A stretch of DNA of 64,000 nt from Malania oleifera (taxonomy: Eukaryota; Streptophyta; Magnoliopsida; Santalales; Ximeniaceae), in contig NC_080423.1 of NCBI RefSeq assembly GCF_029873635.1, positions 95,692,953-95,756,952 on the forward strand, read 5' to 3'. Shown here one piece after another: positions 46,904 to 58,260 of this stretch. Below the pieces are notes generated by a model that saw only the letters and a list, made by a program, of their open reading frames with translations, made no database searches and was not told the origin of the DNA. Numbering within the stretch: position 1 is the first letter of the stretch; each line of letters starts with the position of its first letter. A program made the position numbers and the translations under genes.

Positions 46904-47160
46904 TTTGTTGTTTTTCTACGTAAAAATCCGAGGTTTTGGGCTATTTATACTATGAGCTTCATCGACGAGCCACGTCACCTCATCAACGAGCTCTTTCCTT
47001 CGTCGACGAAATTTAAAGTCGCCTAATATAACGTCTTGGTGTTTTCTCGTCGACGAGCCTAAAACACTATGTCGTTGATGAAACCTGCTACTGCCTTTTA
47101 TTATTTCCATTTTTCCTCTCTCTTAATTATTTAAATACAATTATTCTTTGGGTCATCACA
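45227..47160 (-). mobile_element. Ty3/Gypsy solo LTR, AGGAT/AGGGT flanks
   Basis: A 1934-bp LTR, TGTAACGACCTGC...GGGTCATCACA, reading on the minus strand, inserted in the RNase H region of element B. The 5-bp flanks AGGAT (45222-45226) and AGGGT (47161-47165) match at four of five bases. On the minus strand TATAAATAG (about 46942-46950) lies next to the palindrome cluster (46960-47080). Confidence 0.88.
46842..46900 (+). repeat. (GA)n microsatellite
   Basis: About 29 GA units in the leader part of the solo LTR at 45227-47160. Shorter (GA)n runs sit at the same place in the other LTRs. Confidence 0.95.
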
Positions 47161-49238
47161 AGGGTGGTTGCGTATACTTCCAGACAGTTGAAAGAATATG
47201 AAAAGAACTACCCTACCCATGATCTTGAATTGACTGCAGTAGTACGTGCATTGAAGAATTGGAGGCATTACCTTTATGGCGAGCGATGTGAAATCTGCTA
47301 TGACCATAAGAGCCTAAAGTACTTTTTCACTCAAAAAGAATTGAACATGATGCAGAGAAGGTGATTGGAGCTAATTAAAGATTTTGATTGTACTATCAGT
47401 TACCACCTAGGAAAAGCAAACATGGTAACTGATGCATTGAGCAGGAAGTCTGTGGGACCAGCACGGGCAATTATGAAGATTCAATATCTGACCATGATGG
47501 ATCTAGAGAGACTTGGCATAGAGTTGGTTGAGAGTGATTCTCAGGTATGTATTGCCAGTTTAGTGGTACAGCCTACTCTGCAGGAAAGGATTAAAGCTAC
47601 TCAGAAAGATGATCTAGAATTAGTAGAGGTAATGGTCAAAATACAGAATGGTCAAGGAAAGGAATTCTGTATTACAGATGATGGAGCTTTGCAGTTCCGT
47701 TTTAAATTATGCGTTCCTGCTGATGTTGATATCAGGAAGATCATCTTAGAAGAGGCTCACAGATCTTTATACACAGTTCATCCTGACAGTACGAAAATGT
47801 ATAGGGATCTGCGAGGGTCTTATTGGTGGAGTGATATGAAGAAGGAGATTGCCGAGTGTGTAGCACAATGTTTGACGTGCTAGCAGGTAAAAGCTAAGCA
47901 CCAGAGGCCAACAGGCCAGTTGCAGCCACTTTTTATCCTAGAGTGAAAATGAGATCATATATCTATGGATTTTGTTTTAGGGCTGCCGTCAGCATTGCAT
48001 GGCCAGAATGTAATTTGGGTGATAGTAGATCATTTGACTAAGACCGTCCATTTTCTTCCCATCAAGATCAGCTACTCCATTAACAGACTGGCGGAGATTT
48101 ATATTCAGGAGATAGTCCGTTCTCATGGAGTGCCAGTATTTATAGTGTCAGATCGGGACCCACATTTCACATCACGATTTTGGAGGAGCTTGTAGGAAGC
48201 TTTAGAGTCTCAGTTATCTTTTAGCACGACATTCCATCCTCAGTTAGACGGGCAGACTGAGAGGAAAATTAAGATATTAGAAGATATGCTTCGAGCATGC
48301 GTGCTGGACTTTGGGGGTAGTTGGACCCAGTATATGCCGCTGGTGGAGTTTGCGTACAATAACAGTCATCAGGCCAATATTGGCATGATACCGTTTGAGG
48401 CGCTCTATAGTAGGAGATGTCTTTCTCCTTTATATTCGGATGAGATGGGTGAGTGGCGAGTTGTAGGGCCAGAGTTAGCACAGTAAGCATATGATAAGGT
48501 TCGACTCATCAGAGATAGAATCAGTGCAGTTTAGAGCCGACAGAAGAGTTATGCCGGATATCGGTGACCATGTGTTTTTGAAAATAACTTCGTTAAAAGA
48601 GGTTATGAGATTTGGAAGGAAAGACAAGCTTAGCCTTAGGTTTATTGGTCCGTTCAAGATTCTAGAGAAAGTAGAGCTGGTTGCCTAGAGGTTAGCTTTA
48701 CCACCTGAGTTGTCCAAGATACACGACGTATTCCACATTTTTATGTTGAGGAAATACGTCCTAGACCCTTCTCATGTAATCCATTATGGTGAATTAGAAC
48801 TCAGTGATTCGCTAGTCTATGAGGAAATACTAGTACAGATTCTGGACAAGAAAGAGTAGGAATTACGTAATAAGAAGATTCCTTTAGTGACAGTCTTGTG
48901 GAGGAATCACGCAATAGAAGAAGCTTCTTGGGAACTCGAGGAACATATAAGACATAAATACCAGCAATTATTCCATCGGGTTCAGTCATAATCTTGTAAA
49001 GTATAAGTAATTATATAATATTTCTTTTGCAGGTTATCGTTTAATTAGTGAGTAGTATTTTGGTTTTGGGAGAATTTTATTTTGTATATATAATCTCCCA
49101 GAACTTTGAATGTAACCACGTTATTCTTCAATTATAAGTGAGGGTAAGTAATAAAATAAGTAGACTATTTTTTTTAGGGGATGATGAATCGTATGGATAA
49201 CAAATTTCGAGGGCGAAATTTTTATAAAGAGGAGAGAA

Positions 49239-49384
49239 TGTAATGACCCAAAGAATTATGATATTTAAATAATAAAAGAGGGAGAGAAAAAAAATTGTAA
49301 TGGGGGTCACAGCAGGTCCTCGTCGACGAATGTGAAGAGTTCGTCGACGAAGTGGCTTATTGAGTTCGTCGACGGGGACATGTG
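49239..49384 (+). mobile_element. Truncated 3' LTR of element B
   Basis: TGTAATGACCCAAAGAATTA at 49239 follows the purine tract and stays alignable with the 5' LTR to GGGGACATGTG (about 49384), where similarity stops in AT-rich sequence. Only the first 146 bp of about 2045 remain. They keep three CGTCGACGA palindromes (49318-49378) but no TATA region. Confidence 0.85.
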
Positions 49385-49559
49385 CCACTTTAATAACCAA
49401 CTATTTTTTCACATTTTTATTTATTTATAGTTTTTTGAATATGCAAAATACTTTTATTACTGCCTCATTACTTTTGTATAATTACTAAAAACACCCGTAA
49501 TGAAATTAAAATAATATTTTTTTCAGTTTTTTTTTTTTTTAAATTTGTTTTTGAAAAAT

Positions 49560-49760
49560 TCTGGTGAAAACTGAAAAAGAAGCTGTTGGTCTTAGAAAAG
49601 AGGGCGAACCGCAAACGCCCTTCATAGCTGTAACTGAAGAGAGAGAACCTCCGGCGCCTCCATCTCCTTCACGCGAGCAGACAAGCGACGACTGGGGGAC
49701 TTCTACTGTTCCTCAATCTCCGGAATTCGCCAAGAATCTGAAAGCCCACGTTTTGTGGCT
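49560..49760 (+). other. Possible 5' UTR exon 1 of the DPH4-like gene
   Basis: A GC- and CpG-richer block after AT-rich sequence, containing CTCCGGCGCCTCCATCTCC and no ATG at all, ending GTGGCT/GTAAGT, a good plant donor. It lies in front of the DPH4-like gene with no other gene between them. That the two are joined is an inference from context only. The long open frame here has no ATG and runs into a stop right at the donor, so I do not call it coding. Confidence 0.4.
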
Positions 49761-49955
49761 GTAAGTCTTCCGCTTTCTGATAAAAACCCTAATAACTGTT
49801 AGTTTGCTAGCGGATTTCTGCCATGGCCCGGGTATACCGTTATGGGGATCGGGCATGGGAAGGTTTGAGGAATTATGGGTATTGGCGCATTGGGTATCTG
49901 GGGTTGTTTCTTCCCTTGGCCGTGTGAGTTCCTGCTGGACTGCTACCACTTATGC

Positions 49956-50087
49956 TGCGTTTGGGAGCATGGATTTCGAGTTTTTTTGGATTTGGATTTG
50001 AATTGATTTGGATAAAAATCTAATATAATTGTGTGTTACATTTTGTCCAAATTCACACAAATTAAAATCCAAGGCCTCTCCCAAGCA
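49956..50087. mobile_element. MITE-like inverted repeat
   Basis: About 130 bp with facing ends: TGCGTTTGGGAGCATGGATT on the left and, as complement of the right end, TGCTTGGGAGAGGCCTTGG then ATTTTAATTTG. The middle is AT-rich and has no coding capacity. Both ends are adjoined by TTATGCT-type sequence. Confidence 0.55.
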
Positions 50088-50553
50088 TAAGGTTATGGTT
50101 TTTGGGTGATAGGGACTGGGGATTGGGAAGGTTTAAGGAATTAGGGGTACCAATGAATATGATTGATTTTATGACTCGTGTTGCTGTGTATAGGAAGCTG
50201 CTTATGCTGTAATCCAGGTGATGAGGATTATGAGTATGGTAATATGTAGTTGTGTACAAATGAATGGGATTATTCACTGCTACGGCCCAAATATTGTTCT
50301 GAGCTGTTTGTTGAATTTAATTAAATATCAAACTATTTCACAACTAAATTAAGGTAAATTTTAATTTATATGGCACATAATTATGGTGCACAATTTGGTA
50401 AATTTCGGTTTTATTTGTACATGGATATTAATATAGTAATATAATTCAGAATGGAAGACAACAAATGAGAAAATTGATTTCAGTTTTTCAACTTAGTTTT
50501 CATGAAATTTCAATACATTAATTTTTCAACACATTTGCTTGTATTTTTGGCAG

Positions 50554-50652
50554 GTTACTTGAAAGTTGAAGGCAAAACCCCTAATTTGAGAGATAAATTT
50601 ACGGAGATAAGGAAAGTGGGAGAATACCAGCACACTTGGAGAGGATCAAGAG
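50554..50652 (+). other. Possible 5' UTR exon 2 of the DPH4-like gene
   Basis: 99 nt bounded by TTTTTGGCAG and AG/GTAAAC, denser in G and C than its surroundings and without an ATG. It would follow the possible exon at 49560-49760. Splice-site quality is fair; no transcript evidence is available. Confidence 0.35.
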
Positions 50653-52634
50653 GTAAACCACTTTTTCTTTATCTCATAAATTTTAGTAATGTTTTATTTT
50701 GAGTATAGTTTATATGTGCTATTTTATTTTATTTTATTTTTTTGCTGATGATGTTGATAAATGATAAGTTATAAAATATGCATTTTTGGGATAATACATT
50801 ATATTGAATGAAATGTGTTAAAAAAGATGATACAATTTTTGACAGGGACATGTTATATGTGTGCCATTTTTTTTTGGTTATTGTTGATGTTGACATATAA
50901 TTATTTATAAAATATGATGGTGATATTTACCATTTTGAAAAGGATATGAATAGATGAATTTATGGTAAACAAATGCTTTTAAAAACTGATTTTTTATGAA
51001 AAATTTATAGTGAATACTTTTAAAAAAATTTAAATAAATGAAGAAAAAATCACTTTATTCATTATGTTTAGGATTGCCCCAATGATCAATGATCTAGGAT
51101 CCACCACTAAGCATACACACATTTTTGTGAACTTTGTGTGATCTACACTCTTGTTTAACAATGAGATAAAAAATCATTGTATTAACAAACCTTTTTCTTT
51201 GAGAATATGAAAGTTTGTGCGACACTGTTTTGATGATAAATCATTGAAGCAATGTTCTGGTGATAAATTGGCTCAAGGGTGATCTAAACCCTTGTTTAAG
51301 GAAAACAGTGTGATTCTAGGTTTGGAGAGGTTAGGTTGCAAGAATAAAGATGTGCTTTAGGAGCGGGTATGCAACAATCGTGTAGAGTATATTCTTATTG
51401 ATTTTATTTATTTAAAATAAAAAAATTAGAAAAAAAAGAGAATCAGAGAATATAGTTCTCTAGTACATGTACCTTCGCTAGTGCAAAATTATACATGTAT
51501 ATATGTACTGGCGAAAATCTTAGTGACCAATGATATTTTTATCCACTAGCCATTGGCTCCCCCTCCCCCCAAAGATGTTTTGTGCATGAAACCATATTGC
51601 AAAAATCCATTGCTTTATGCCCCCTCAAGGCCTCTCTCTCCCTCACAAAATTTTTCCTCTCTCTCAACATTGACTCTCTCCCTTTCCTGCCCCTCTGGTC
51701 TGAATGGTAGTCTCCATCAAGCCCAGATCTAGCCCCGGTGAGCTCAGATTCGAAGTATTGAAAGTTCTGATAGTATTCGTCGAGTTTTTTCAGACAAGAC
51801 GACTGGTCTGTTGTCTTTTCCAACTGTCTCTTCTCTTTTCGACTGGACAATGGGGCATTCATTGAGAGAGCCTTTTGCGCCAATCTGCACTGTCAAGCTC
51901 AGATCTAAAGCTCCAAAAACGCCAACTAGACAACTGATCGATTGTCCCTCCTTGACTGTTCCTCTTTTTGACGAGACATCTGAGCTGACTTTGTTCCGTG
52001 TTGCTGCATCCATTACCATCACACTTCAGTTAGCATTCCTCTGCATCTGCCTCTTAACTCCCTAACCAGATCCGTTGCACAATCCATCTTGTTTACGTTC
52101 ATAGGCTCTTGGTGAGATAGGCCTTTGGGCTCTAACACACATAATTGCAGTCCATCGCCATTGTTTGCCTTTGGTGATATTTTCTCTATCACTCAATTTC
52201 TGTTTTAATGTGTGTGCGTGGATCCTGGACTAAGCTCCAGGGCCTGTGTTTTTGGACAATTTGAAAGTGGATGCAGGTTAGAAAAGGAGTAGATTACGTA
52301 GATTTAGCGCTTAGGTTTCTAGTTTCCATGCTTTGAATGTGTATAATAATTTGCATCAACCACTTATTGACAAAAAAAGACATCCTATTTATATATATTC
52401 CCAATAATAATTGACTTTCCTTTTGTTTCCTAGTTAAGAACATGCAAAGTCTTGCTTTTCAGCCTATGCAGTAATCTTTTCACTTTGTTTTTGTTTTGTT
52501 TTGTTTTGTTTTTTTTTTTTCGAAAACAAAATTTATGCACAAGATTCTTGTCTAGTCTTCATTACAGGGCTACAATATTTTATTTGCTAAATCTTATCTC
52601 TCTTTAGCTAGCAGATAGTTGTCCTCAGCCTGTG
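50653..52634. other. Stretch without recognisable genes
   Basis: AT-rich sequence at 50653-51530. Then comes a CT-rich block (about 51545-52080) with open frames on both strands but no family I recognise, then AT-rich sequence with a (TTTTG)n and T-run near 52484-52520. If the upstream exons belong to the DPH4-like gene, this is intron. Confidence 0.5.
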
Positions 52635-54880
52635 TAGCACTAAATGCTCGAAATATCCCTGCACACAGCCGGTCCCAAGCTTGGATAAAGAAGGGGGACT
52701 GCGTTAGGTAGCTGACGACCAGTGTAAAATTTGTCAGATCTTATGATATGAATCCTTACCCAATGTTCACTGAATCGTCTCGTGCAAGTGATGTGGTTGC
52801 ACTCATATCACCTGAGCATAGCAAAAAATGGACAAGAATGGGCTAGGCTAGGCCATTATAGGCGAGGAAGGTTAAGGTTAGTACAAGAAACTAGGGTTTG
52901 GTAGCAACTTGGAACATAGGGACACGTATAGGAAAAAGCATGAAGCTAGTTGATACAATGATTAGAAGAAAAACTAACTTAATTTGCCTCCAAGAGACTA
53001 AGGGGGTAGAGGAGAAAGCTAGTGAAATGGGAAAATCAAGATTTAAACTTTGGTACACTGGAAAATAAAAAAATATAAATGGGGTGGCAATCATTGTAGA
53101 CAAAAACCTAAAGGATAATGTGGTAGATGTTGAAAGAATAGGGGACGGGATCATAAAAATCAAGGTAGCTCTAGGCTTAGAGATAGTAAATGTTATTAGT
53201 GCATATTCTCCCCAATTAGGTTTGATAGAAAAAACTTAAAAAATAATTTTGAGAAGATATGAATAGTATTATACAAGGTGTACCCGGATTTGAAAAAATA
53301 TTCATAGAAGTTGATTTGAATGGACAAATTGGAAAAGATAATATAGGTTATGAGAGGATATATAGAGGACATGGATATGGAGTTAAAAGTGAGCCCAGTG
53401 ATATGATCCTAGATTTTTCCATGTCATACGAGCTTGTATACTTGTTTTAAGAAAAGAGAAAAACACTTAATAACTTGAGTGAACAAAATAAAAGCCAAAT
53501 AGATTTTTTCTTAAATAGGAGGGTGATTGTTTAGCTTGAAAGAGTTATAAAGTTATCCTAGGAAAAGCTTGACTACATAACATAAAGTCCTAGTACTCGA
53601 TATTTGTACTAAGACTAGAGGAGAAAGGGCAACATAAATCGTTGAAAAAAAAAAAAAACAAAACCGAAGTAAGATATCCAAGTAGTAATAACTATTGTGG
53701 AATTAAACTTATGAATCATATCATGAAACTGTGGGAAAAGGTAATTGAATAAAGAGTGTAAGGTTGGAAGCGATGGTTTCATAGAATGAATTTGGTTTTA
53801 TGCTTGGGAGCTCGACAACAAAAGCTGTTTATTTTCTAAGAAGATTAATGGAAAAGTTTAAGGAAAAGAAGAGGGACTTGTATATGGTTTTTATTGATTT
53901 AGCATATGATAGAGTAACGACTACTGTTAGGACTACAGGAGGTGAGTTGAGAGAATTTCCAATTACAATAGCTGTTCATCAAGGTTCTATGTTGAGTTCC
54001 TATTTGTTTGCTTTAGTAATTGATGAACTCAATAGGAATATCCAAAACTAGATCCCATGATGTATGTTGTTTGCAGATAATAATGTTTTGATTGTCAAAA
54101 ATAGGACTAGGGTGGAATCTAAGTTAGAACTTTAGAGAACAACTTTAGAGTCTAGAGATTTTAGGATAAGTTGAAATAAGACATAATATATGAAATGTAA
54201 TTTCAGCCATGTAAGGAGGAATATTGAAGATAAGAATAAACTTGATAATCAAGAAATAAACAGCACTAGTAGTTCTCAATATCTTGGATATATTATGCAA
54301 GTAGAAGGAGAAATTGAAGATGATGTAGTTCATATAGTTAAAACAAGGTTGGTAAAATAGAGGAGTGCTTCAAGTATGTTATGTGATCGTAGAATACCAT
54401 TAAAACTAAAATGAAAGTTTTATAGAATGGTCTTACGACCAGCCATGCTGTATGGATCAGAATATTAAGTAACTAAGAAACAACATATTCAAAATGTAAA
54501 TGTTTTCGAAATGCAAATGTTAAGGTGGATGAGTCGTGCAACATTAAAAGATAAATTAAGGAAAAATCATATTTGCAATAAATTAGGCATAACACCGATA
54601 GAATATACGATAAGGGAGGGGCGCCTTAGGTGGTTTGGGCATTTGAAATGCAGGTCAGGTAGTGCACTAGCAAGGAGAAGTGAACTAGTTATTGTTAATG
54701 GTACTAGAAGAGGTAGGTGTAGACATAAAATAACTTGGAATTAGGTAGTGAGGAGGGATTTAACTACTCTTAAATTAGTAGAGGAAAAATGCCCTCGATC
54801 GTGTGAACCTGCGGCAAGGATTCATATAGCCAATCCCACTTAGTGGGACTTAAGGCCTGTAGTTGTTGTTGATGTTGTTG
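52635..54880 (+). mobile_element. RTE-clade LINE, near full length, degenerate
   Basis: A plant RTE element of about 2.2 kb. The leader includes CAAGCTTGGATAAAGAAGGG (52678). The endonuclease starts with TWNIGTRIGKSMKLVDTMI and LICLQETK (about 52900-53000). Reverse transcriptase parts follow: FIDLAYDRV near 53890, where the family has FIDLEKAYDRV; AVHQGSMLSSYLFALVIDEL near 53970; and the catalytic FADD motif reads FADN near 54075. Then come MLRWMSRATLKDKLRKNHIC (54514), EGRLRWFGHL and RRGRCRHKITWN blocks. It ends CCCACTTAGTGGGACTTAAG and a (TTG)n tail (54863-54880). Several in-frame stops make it inactive. The 5' limit is approximate. Confidence 0.85.
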
Positions 54881-54885
54881 TTTTT

Positions 54886-57000
54886 CTCTCACTTCTTTAT
54901 CTCTATAGATGACCTGGAGGTGCCTGTCCTATTATCATAGGAATACAACAATAGTTGCAGACATAACAATTGCCCTGGTCATTTTGAGAACATTACAAGC
55001 CACAGCCATCGCGACCATCAGCTTTCACAGGTCATCATCCTACCTGCTTGTGTTTTTCTTCTTTAGCAGTCTAGAACTCTGATCTCCGAAGGAAATTAAA
55101 CAATATAGATCTAAACATTCTGAATATTGGGCAACAATTTCATAGCTCAAGAAATTGCGTGCAGAGATTCATCCATAGTTTGCTAGCTACCTCGACTGAC
55201 TTGCTCGTCTGCTTTTAAATATGCATTCAACTGAATACCTGTTTGACTAATTTTCCACAGGTTATTTGCATTTTTATTTGTTGGTGTGCTTTATTTATGA
55301 TCTTCAGAGTTCTATTTGTTGTTTCCTGTCATGATATCTTAAGTGGTTCCAAATTTTATTTATTTTTATTGTTGGCTTGGGTTAATTTGCTTGTAGTATG
55401 TATAATTGATGCCAATTGATTTTCATTCCAGAACTATTAGTCTTGTTGAGACATGTTCAGCTTTAGGAAATGAATCACCATTTATATAAAAAGTTGGTGT
55501 AACTTGTGAGATAGCTGCAGTGACTATTGTGTCCATGCATATGCAAATCATTTTGTCTGACTGCTTTGATTGGTATTGACTGGTTGGGCTCACTGGAGCA
55601 GGGAGATGTAGGAGAAACACCCTAAAGTTTTCAGTACAACCCAATTTTTAAAAAATTTCATCTTTTGTAGGCTGATAATTCTTGAAAAAGTAAGGAAAAT
55701 GATTTTAGAGACATAAATAAGCTCAAGTATTACTCTTAAACAGTAATCCCAATTTCCTAAAATTCAAAAAGTGTTATCTTAATGAAAATATCATTAATAA
55801 TTTGGATTTATAAAATTGAGGTTAGAGTGTTAGAATTCCCTTTTTTCTTTGATAGAGTTGTGTTATAGTTTGTTAATTATGGCTGGCATAAAAGGTTAGG
55901 AATCCAATTAGAAGGTTACAAAAGTTTTTGTATACTTTTGTAAGGTTGACTCAGCAGTTAATGACTTCCCATTAGCTTAGAAGAGTTTTTCTGTTCTATG
56001 TTGGGTGCATAAATCATTTCTTTTGTTTTTGGGGCATTTGGGGGCGCGCGCCGGGGGGGGGGGGGGAGCTCGTGTTTTTTTGTATTGTTATAAATATAGA
56101 TGTTACATTTCCAAAAATGCTATGATTTCTTAATAAAAAATGAAACAAAATCATGAATTAAAAAAAAAAAAAAACATTTCTGCAATTTTTGCCATGCTTA
56201 CATATTGGGTCACATGGTTTTGATGGTAAAAAGCTTAGATTTGTTGGATGTTCATAAGCATGCTGCATCCTATTCGGCGTGTGTGGGAACTCATTGGATT
56301 TTGTTACTCAGTGGCTTGGCAGTGTAGGAGAAGTATGGGAAAATAGGGGGAACTAATTTAGGATATAGTTTTTGGGAGAAATTGGGGAATAGGTTAAATT
56401 AGGGATTGAAATATGATTTGGAGGCTGTTAGTGAGAGTTAATAGAGGTAAGAAGACAGAATCAAGGATGTGTATGATGAAACTGCAAGTCTACAACTAGC
56501 CCCAAGAGTGAACTGTTGATAAGAGACTGAAAAAATTCCAGTTAAAATGTCTTTTGCCTTCATTGAAGTCAAATGTCATTTTTCCCCCAGTTGGTTTTTG
56601 TTGAATGGATTTCTGTGCGTCATAGACATAGTACTGCAGTCTACTTTTGCCAATTTATTATCAATAGTTTAAGGGATATGCCCTGGTTGATCTTATGTGG
56701 TGCATTTCATGATTGAAAACAACTTTTGTTGCAGTCCAGCGCGAGAATATGTCATATGCTGCACTTGATGGCTGGAGCCTATATAAAATTTGCCATGAGC
56801 AAATCATTTTCATGAAATTACTCTGCATAATTTTGCATCTTTTGAGATTGGGTGTGTGGAGTTCTTTGCTTTGGAATCTTGCTGATGCCAAACTCAGATA
56901 GTATTTAGTGCAGCTGTAAACATATTAATTTCAGCCATCTTCAATGTTCTTACATAGTTTAAAAACACATGTTTTTTATTTGTACAAAAACCTAAACTTT
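54886..57000. other. Stretch without recognisable genes
   Basis: AT-rich to mixed sequence with no coding region I can support. The only notable point is the G-run at 56053-56066. It may be intron of the DPH4-like gene. Confidence 0.5.
56041..56066 (+). repeat. GC-only tract with 14-base G run
   Basis: GGGGCGCGCGCC followed by 14 consecutive G, in otherwise AT-rich DNA. It could be a true homopolymer or a base-calling or assembly weak spot. Confidence 0.7.
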
Positions 57001-57047
57001 TTAGGATTCGATGCAGCGAGATCCATTGGAGACGAGCATCCTCCAGC

Positions 57048-57596
57048 ATGGTTTTGGGAGAAAACACCCTCCAGAAAACCCACTATGATATTCTTTCAGT
57101 GAAAGAAGATGCAAGCTACGAAGAAATCCGTTCAAGCTACAGATCTGCCATCCTAAACTTCCATCCAGATAAATTGCAAAAGACATCCGAGATGCCAAAC
57201 CACAATGGTGAGGTAGGAGATAGATTCTTGCAGGTACAGAAGGCTTGGGAAGTCCTGAGCAATTCAAAGACACGTGCAGCTTATGACAGCGAGCTGCAGG
57301 CTGTGCAATGGGATGCAGAAGCCGCAGAAGACATGAGCTTGGAGGATATGACGGTTGAAGATGACGGAGAAGTTTTGGAGCTGTTTCGGCAGTGCCGGTG
57401 CGGTGATTATTTCTCAGTTGATTCTTTGGAGTTGGGGAAGATTGGATGTGTGGTGTTGAGGGGTGGGAGTGGGATTTCATTAGAGACAGTAGATGGTTTG
57501 CCAGCGTCAGTTCTTCTTCTTTGCGGGTCTTGTTCTTTGAAAGTACGTCTCTTGATAAATGCTGGCGTTAGCATGTCAACCGAAGTTGATCTGTAA
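57048..57596 (+). CDS. DPH4: DPH4-like J-domain protein with DPH-type zinc finger
   Basis: 182 residues in one coding exon. The J domain (about 12-84) starts HYDILSVKEDASYEEIRSSY and has the HPD triad at 39-41 (NFHPDK). The DPH/CSL zinc-binding part (about 105-172) has CRC at 116-118 and CGSC at 159-162, the CxC...CxxC ligand pattern. J domain plus DPH finger defines DPH4 (yeast JJJ3), an electron-carrier/J-protein needed for the first step of diphthamide formation on elongation factor 2. The start at 57048 gives the usual short leader before HYD. A TTTTTAG acceptor at 57004 lies just upstream, so the 5' UTR is probably spliced. An ATG at 57011, out of frame, would open an overlapping 25-codon upstream frame unless the CAG at 57014-57016 is the acceptor. 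It is convergent with the BAHD gene. Confidence 0.93.
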   Translation: MVLGENTLQKTHYDILSVKEDASYEEIRSSYRSAILNFHPDKLQKTSEMPNHNGEVGDRFLQVQKAWEVLSNSKTRAAYDSELQAVQWDAEAAEDMSLEDMTVEDDGEVLELFRQCRCGDYFSVDSLELGKIGCVVLRGGSGISLETVDGLPASVLLLCGSCSLKVRLLINAGVSMSTEVDL

Positions 57597-58260
57597 TTTA
57601 TGCTGAAACTTGCAATTTTGGTTGTGATAACCTTATAATTGCAAAATAGTGTTTTGCCTCTTCTCTGCCCTAAGCCGAAATTAGTTTCTTCGTGGGGCAT
57701 TGTTTATGAAGTCTAAGAGATGTTAAAAGAGTATTATCATTTTCTACTTTTTTTTAATTTTTCTTTTTTGATAGGAAAAATTATATTCTTCTTGAAAAAT
57801 AAATTTACTGACAATATTTTTAGATAATAATTATTATTATTTTTATAATCAAATTGACAGTCATTTAGATATAATGATAAGAAGTGTGAATCACAAAATC
57901 ACCTTAAATGAACATAAAATGATCTCCCTAAAACACTTGAAACAAGCTCTTGCATCTGAATTCCAAGCTCCATCTCAAAGAAAACAAAATACCTATCTCA
58001 GTTTCAACAAACATATGATTTCTAAATGGACAATTAATGATATGCAGTAGTGTAACACTAAGAACACATTATATTTGATCTATGAAAGCCCCCATCAATA
58101 TTTAGCACTTCCAAAAAAGTAGAATTAAAAACACACTTACATTACAACAACATTAATTACAACCTCAAGAAAACAAAAAACGTTCCAATCCAGGATACCA
58201 AGCGCACACGCCTAACCTCTGCCTCTTAGATATTTCTATTTTTAATTTTCGAAAAAGGGT
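57597..58260. other. Intergenic region between convergent genes
   Basis: About 660 bp between the stop of the DPH4-like gene and the stop of the BAHD gene. It must hold both 3' UTRs. I see no separate gene or repeat. Confidence 0.7.

Larger units (their letters stand above)
39955..49238 (+). mobile_element. Internal region of Tekay-like Ty3/Gypsy element B, with two nested LTRs
   Basis: Plus-strand parts in normal order: gag (about 40236-41275, zinc-knuckle remains near 41130), protease region (about 43905-44030, DVIFDMDWLAANYASIDCRL), reverse transcriptase (about 44270-44870, [25 protein letters not shown]), RNase H (to 45226 and again from 47161), integrase zinc region (about 47740-47885) and core (about 47965-48490), and the chromodomain-like tail (about 48890-48985, LWRNHAIEEASWELEEHI). 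A purine tract precedes the 3' LTR (49227-49238). Solo LTRs at 41314-43698 and 45227-47160 are inserted antisense. The element is broken, with ten or more disruptions besides these insertions. Confidence 0.9.

Noticed and set aside
49564-49764. 66-codon open frame MKTEKEAVGLRKEGEPQ-like
   Set aside because: It has no ATG (it would need GTG) and its stop lies within a splice donor; better seen as a non-coding leader exon.
57001-57480. 159-codon minus-strand open frame
   Set aside because: Antisense to the DPH4-like coding exon; rich in H, P, S and L as expected for a shadow frame.
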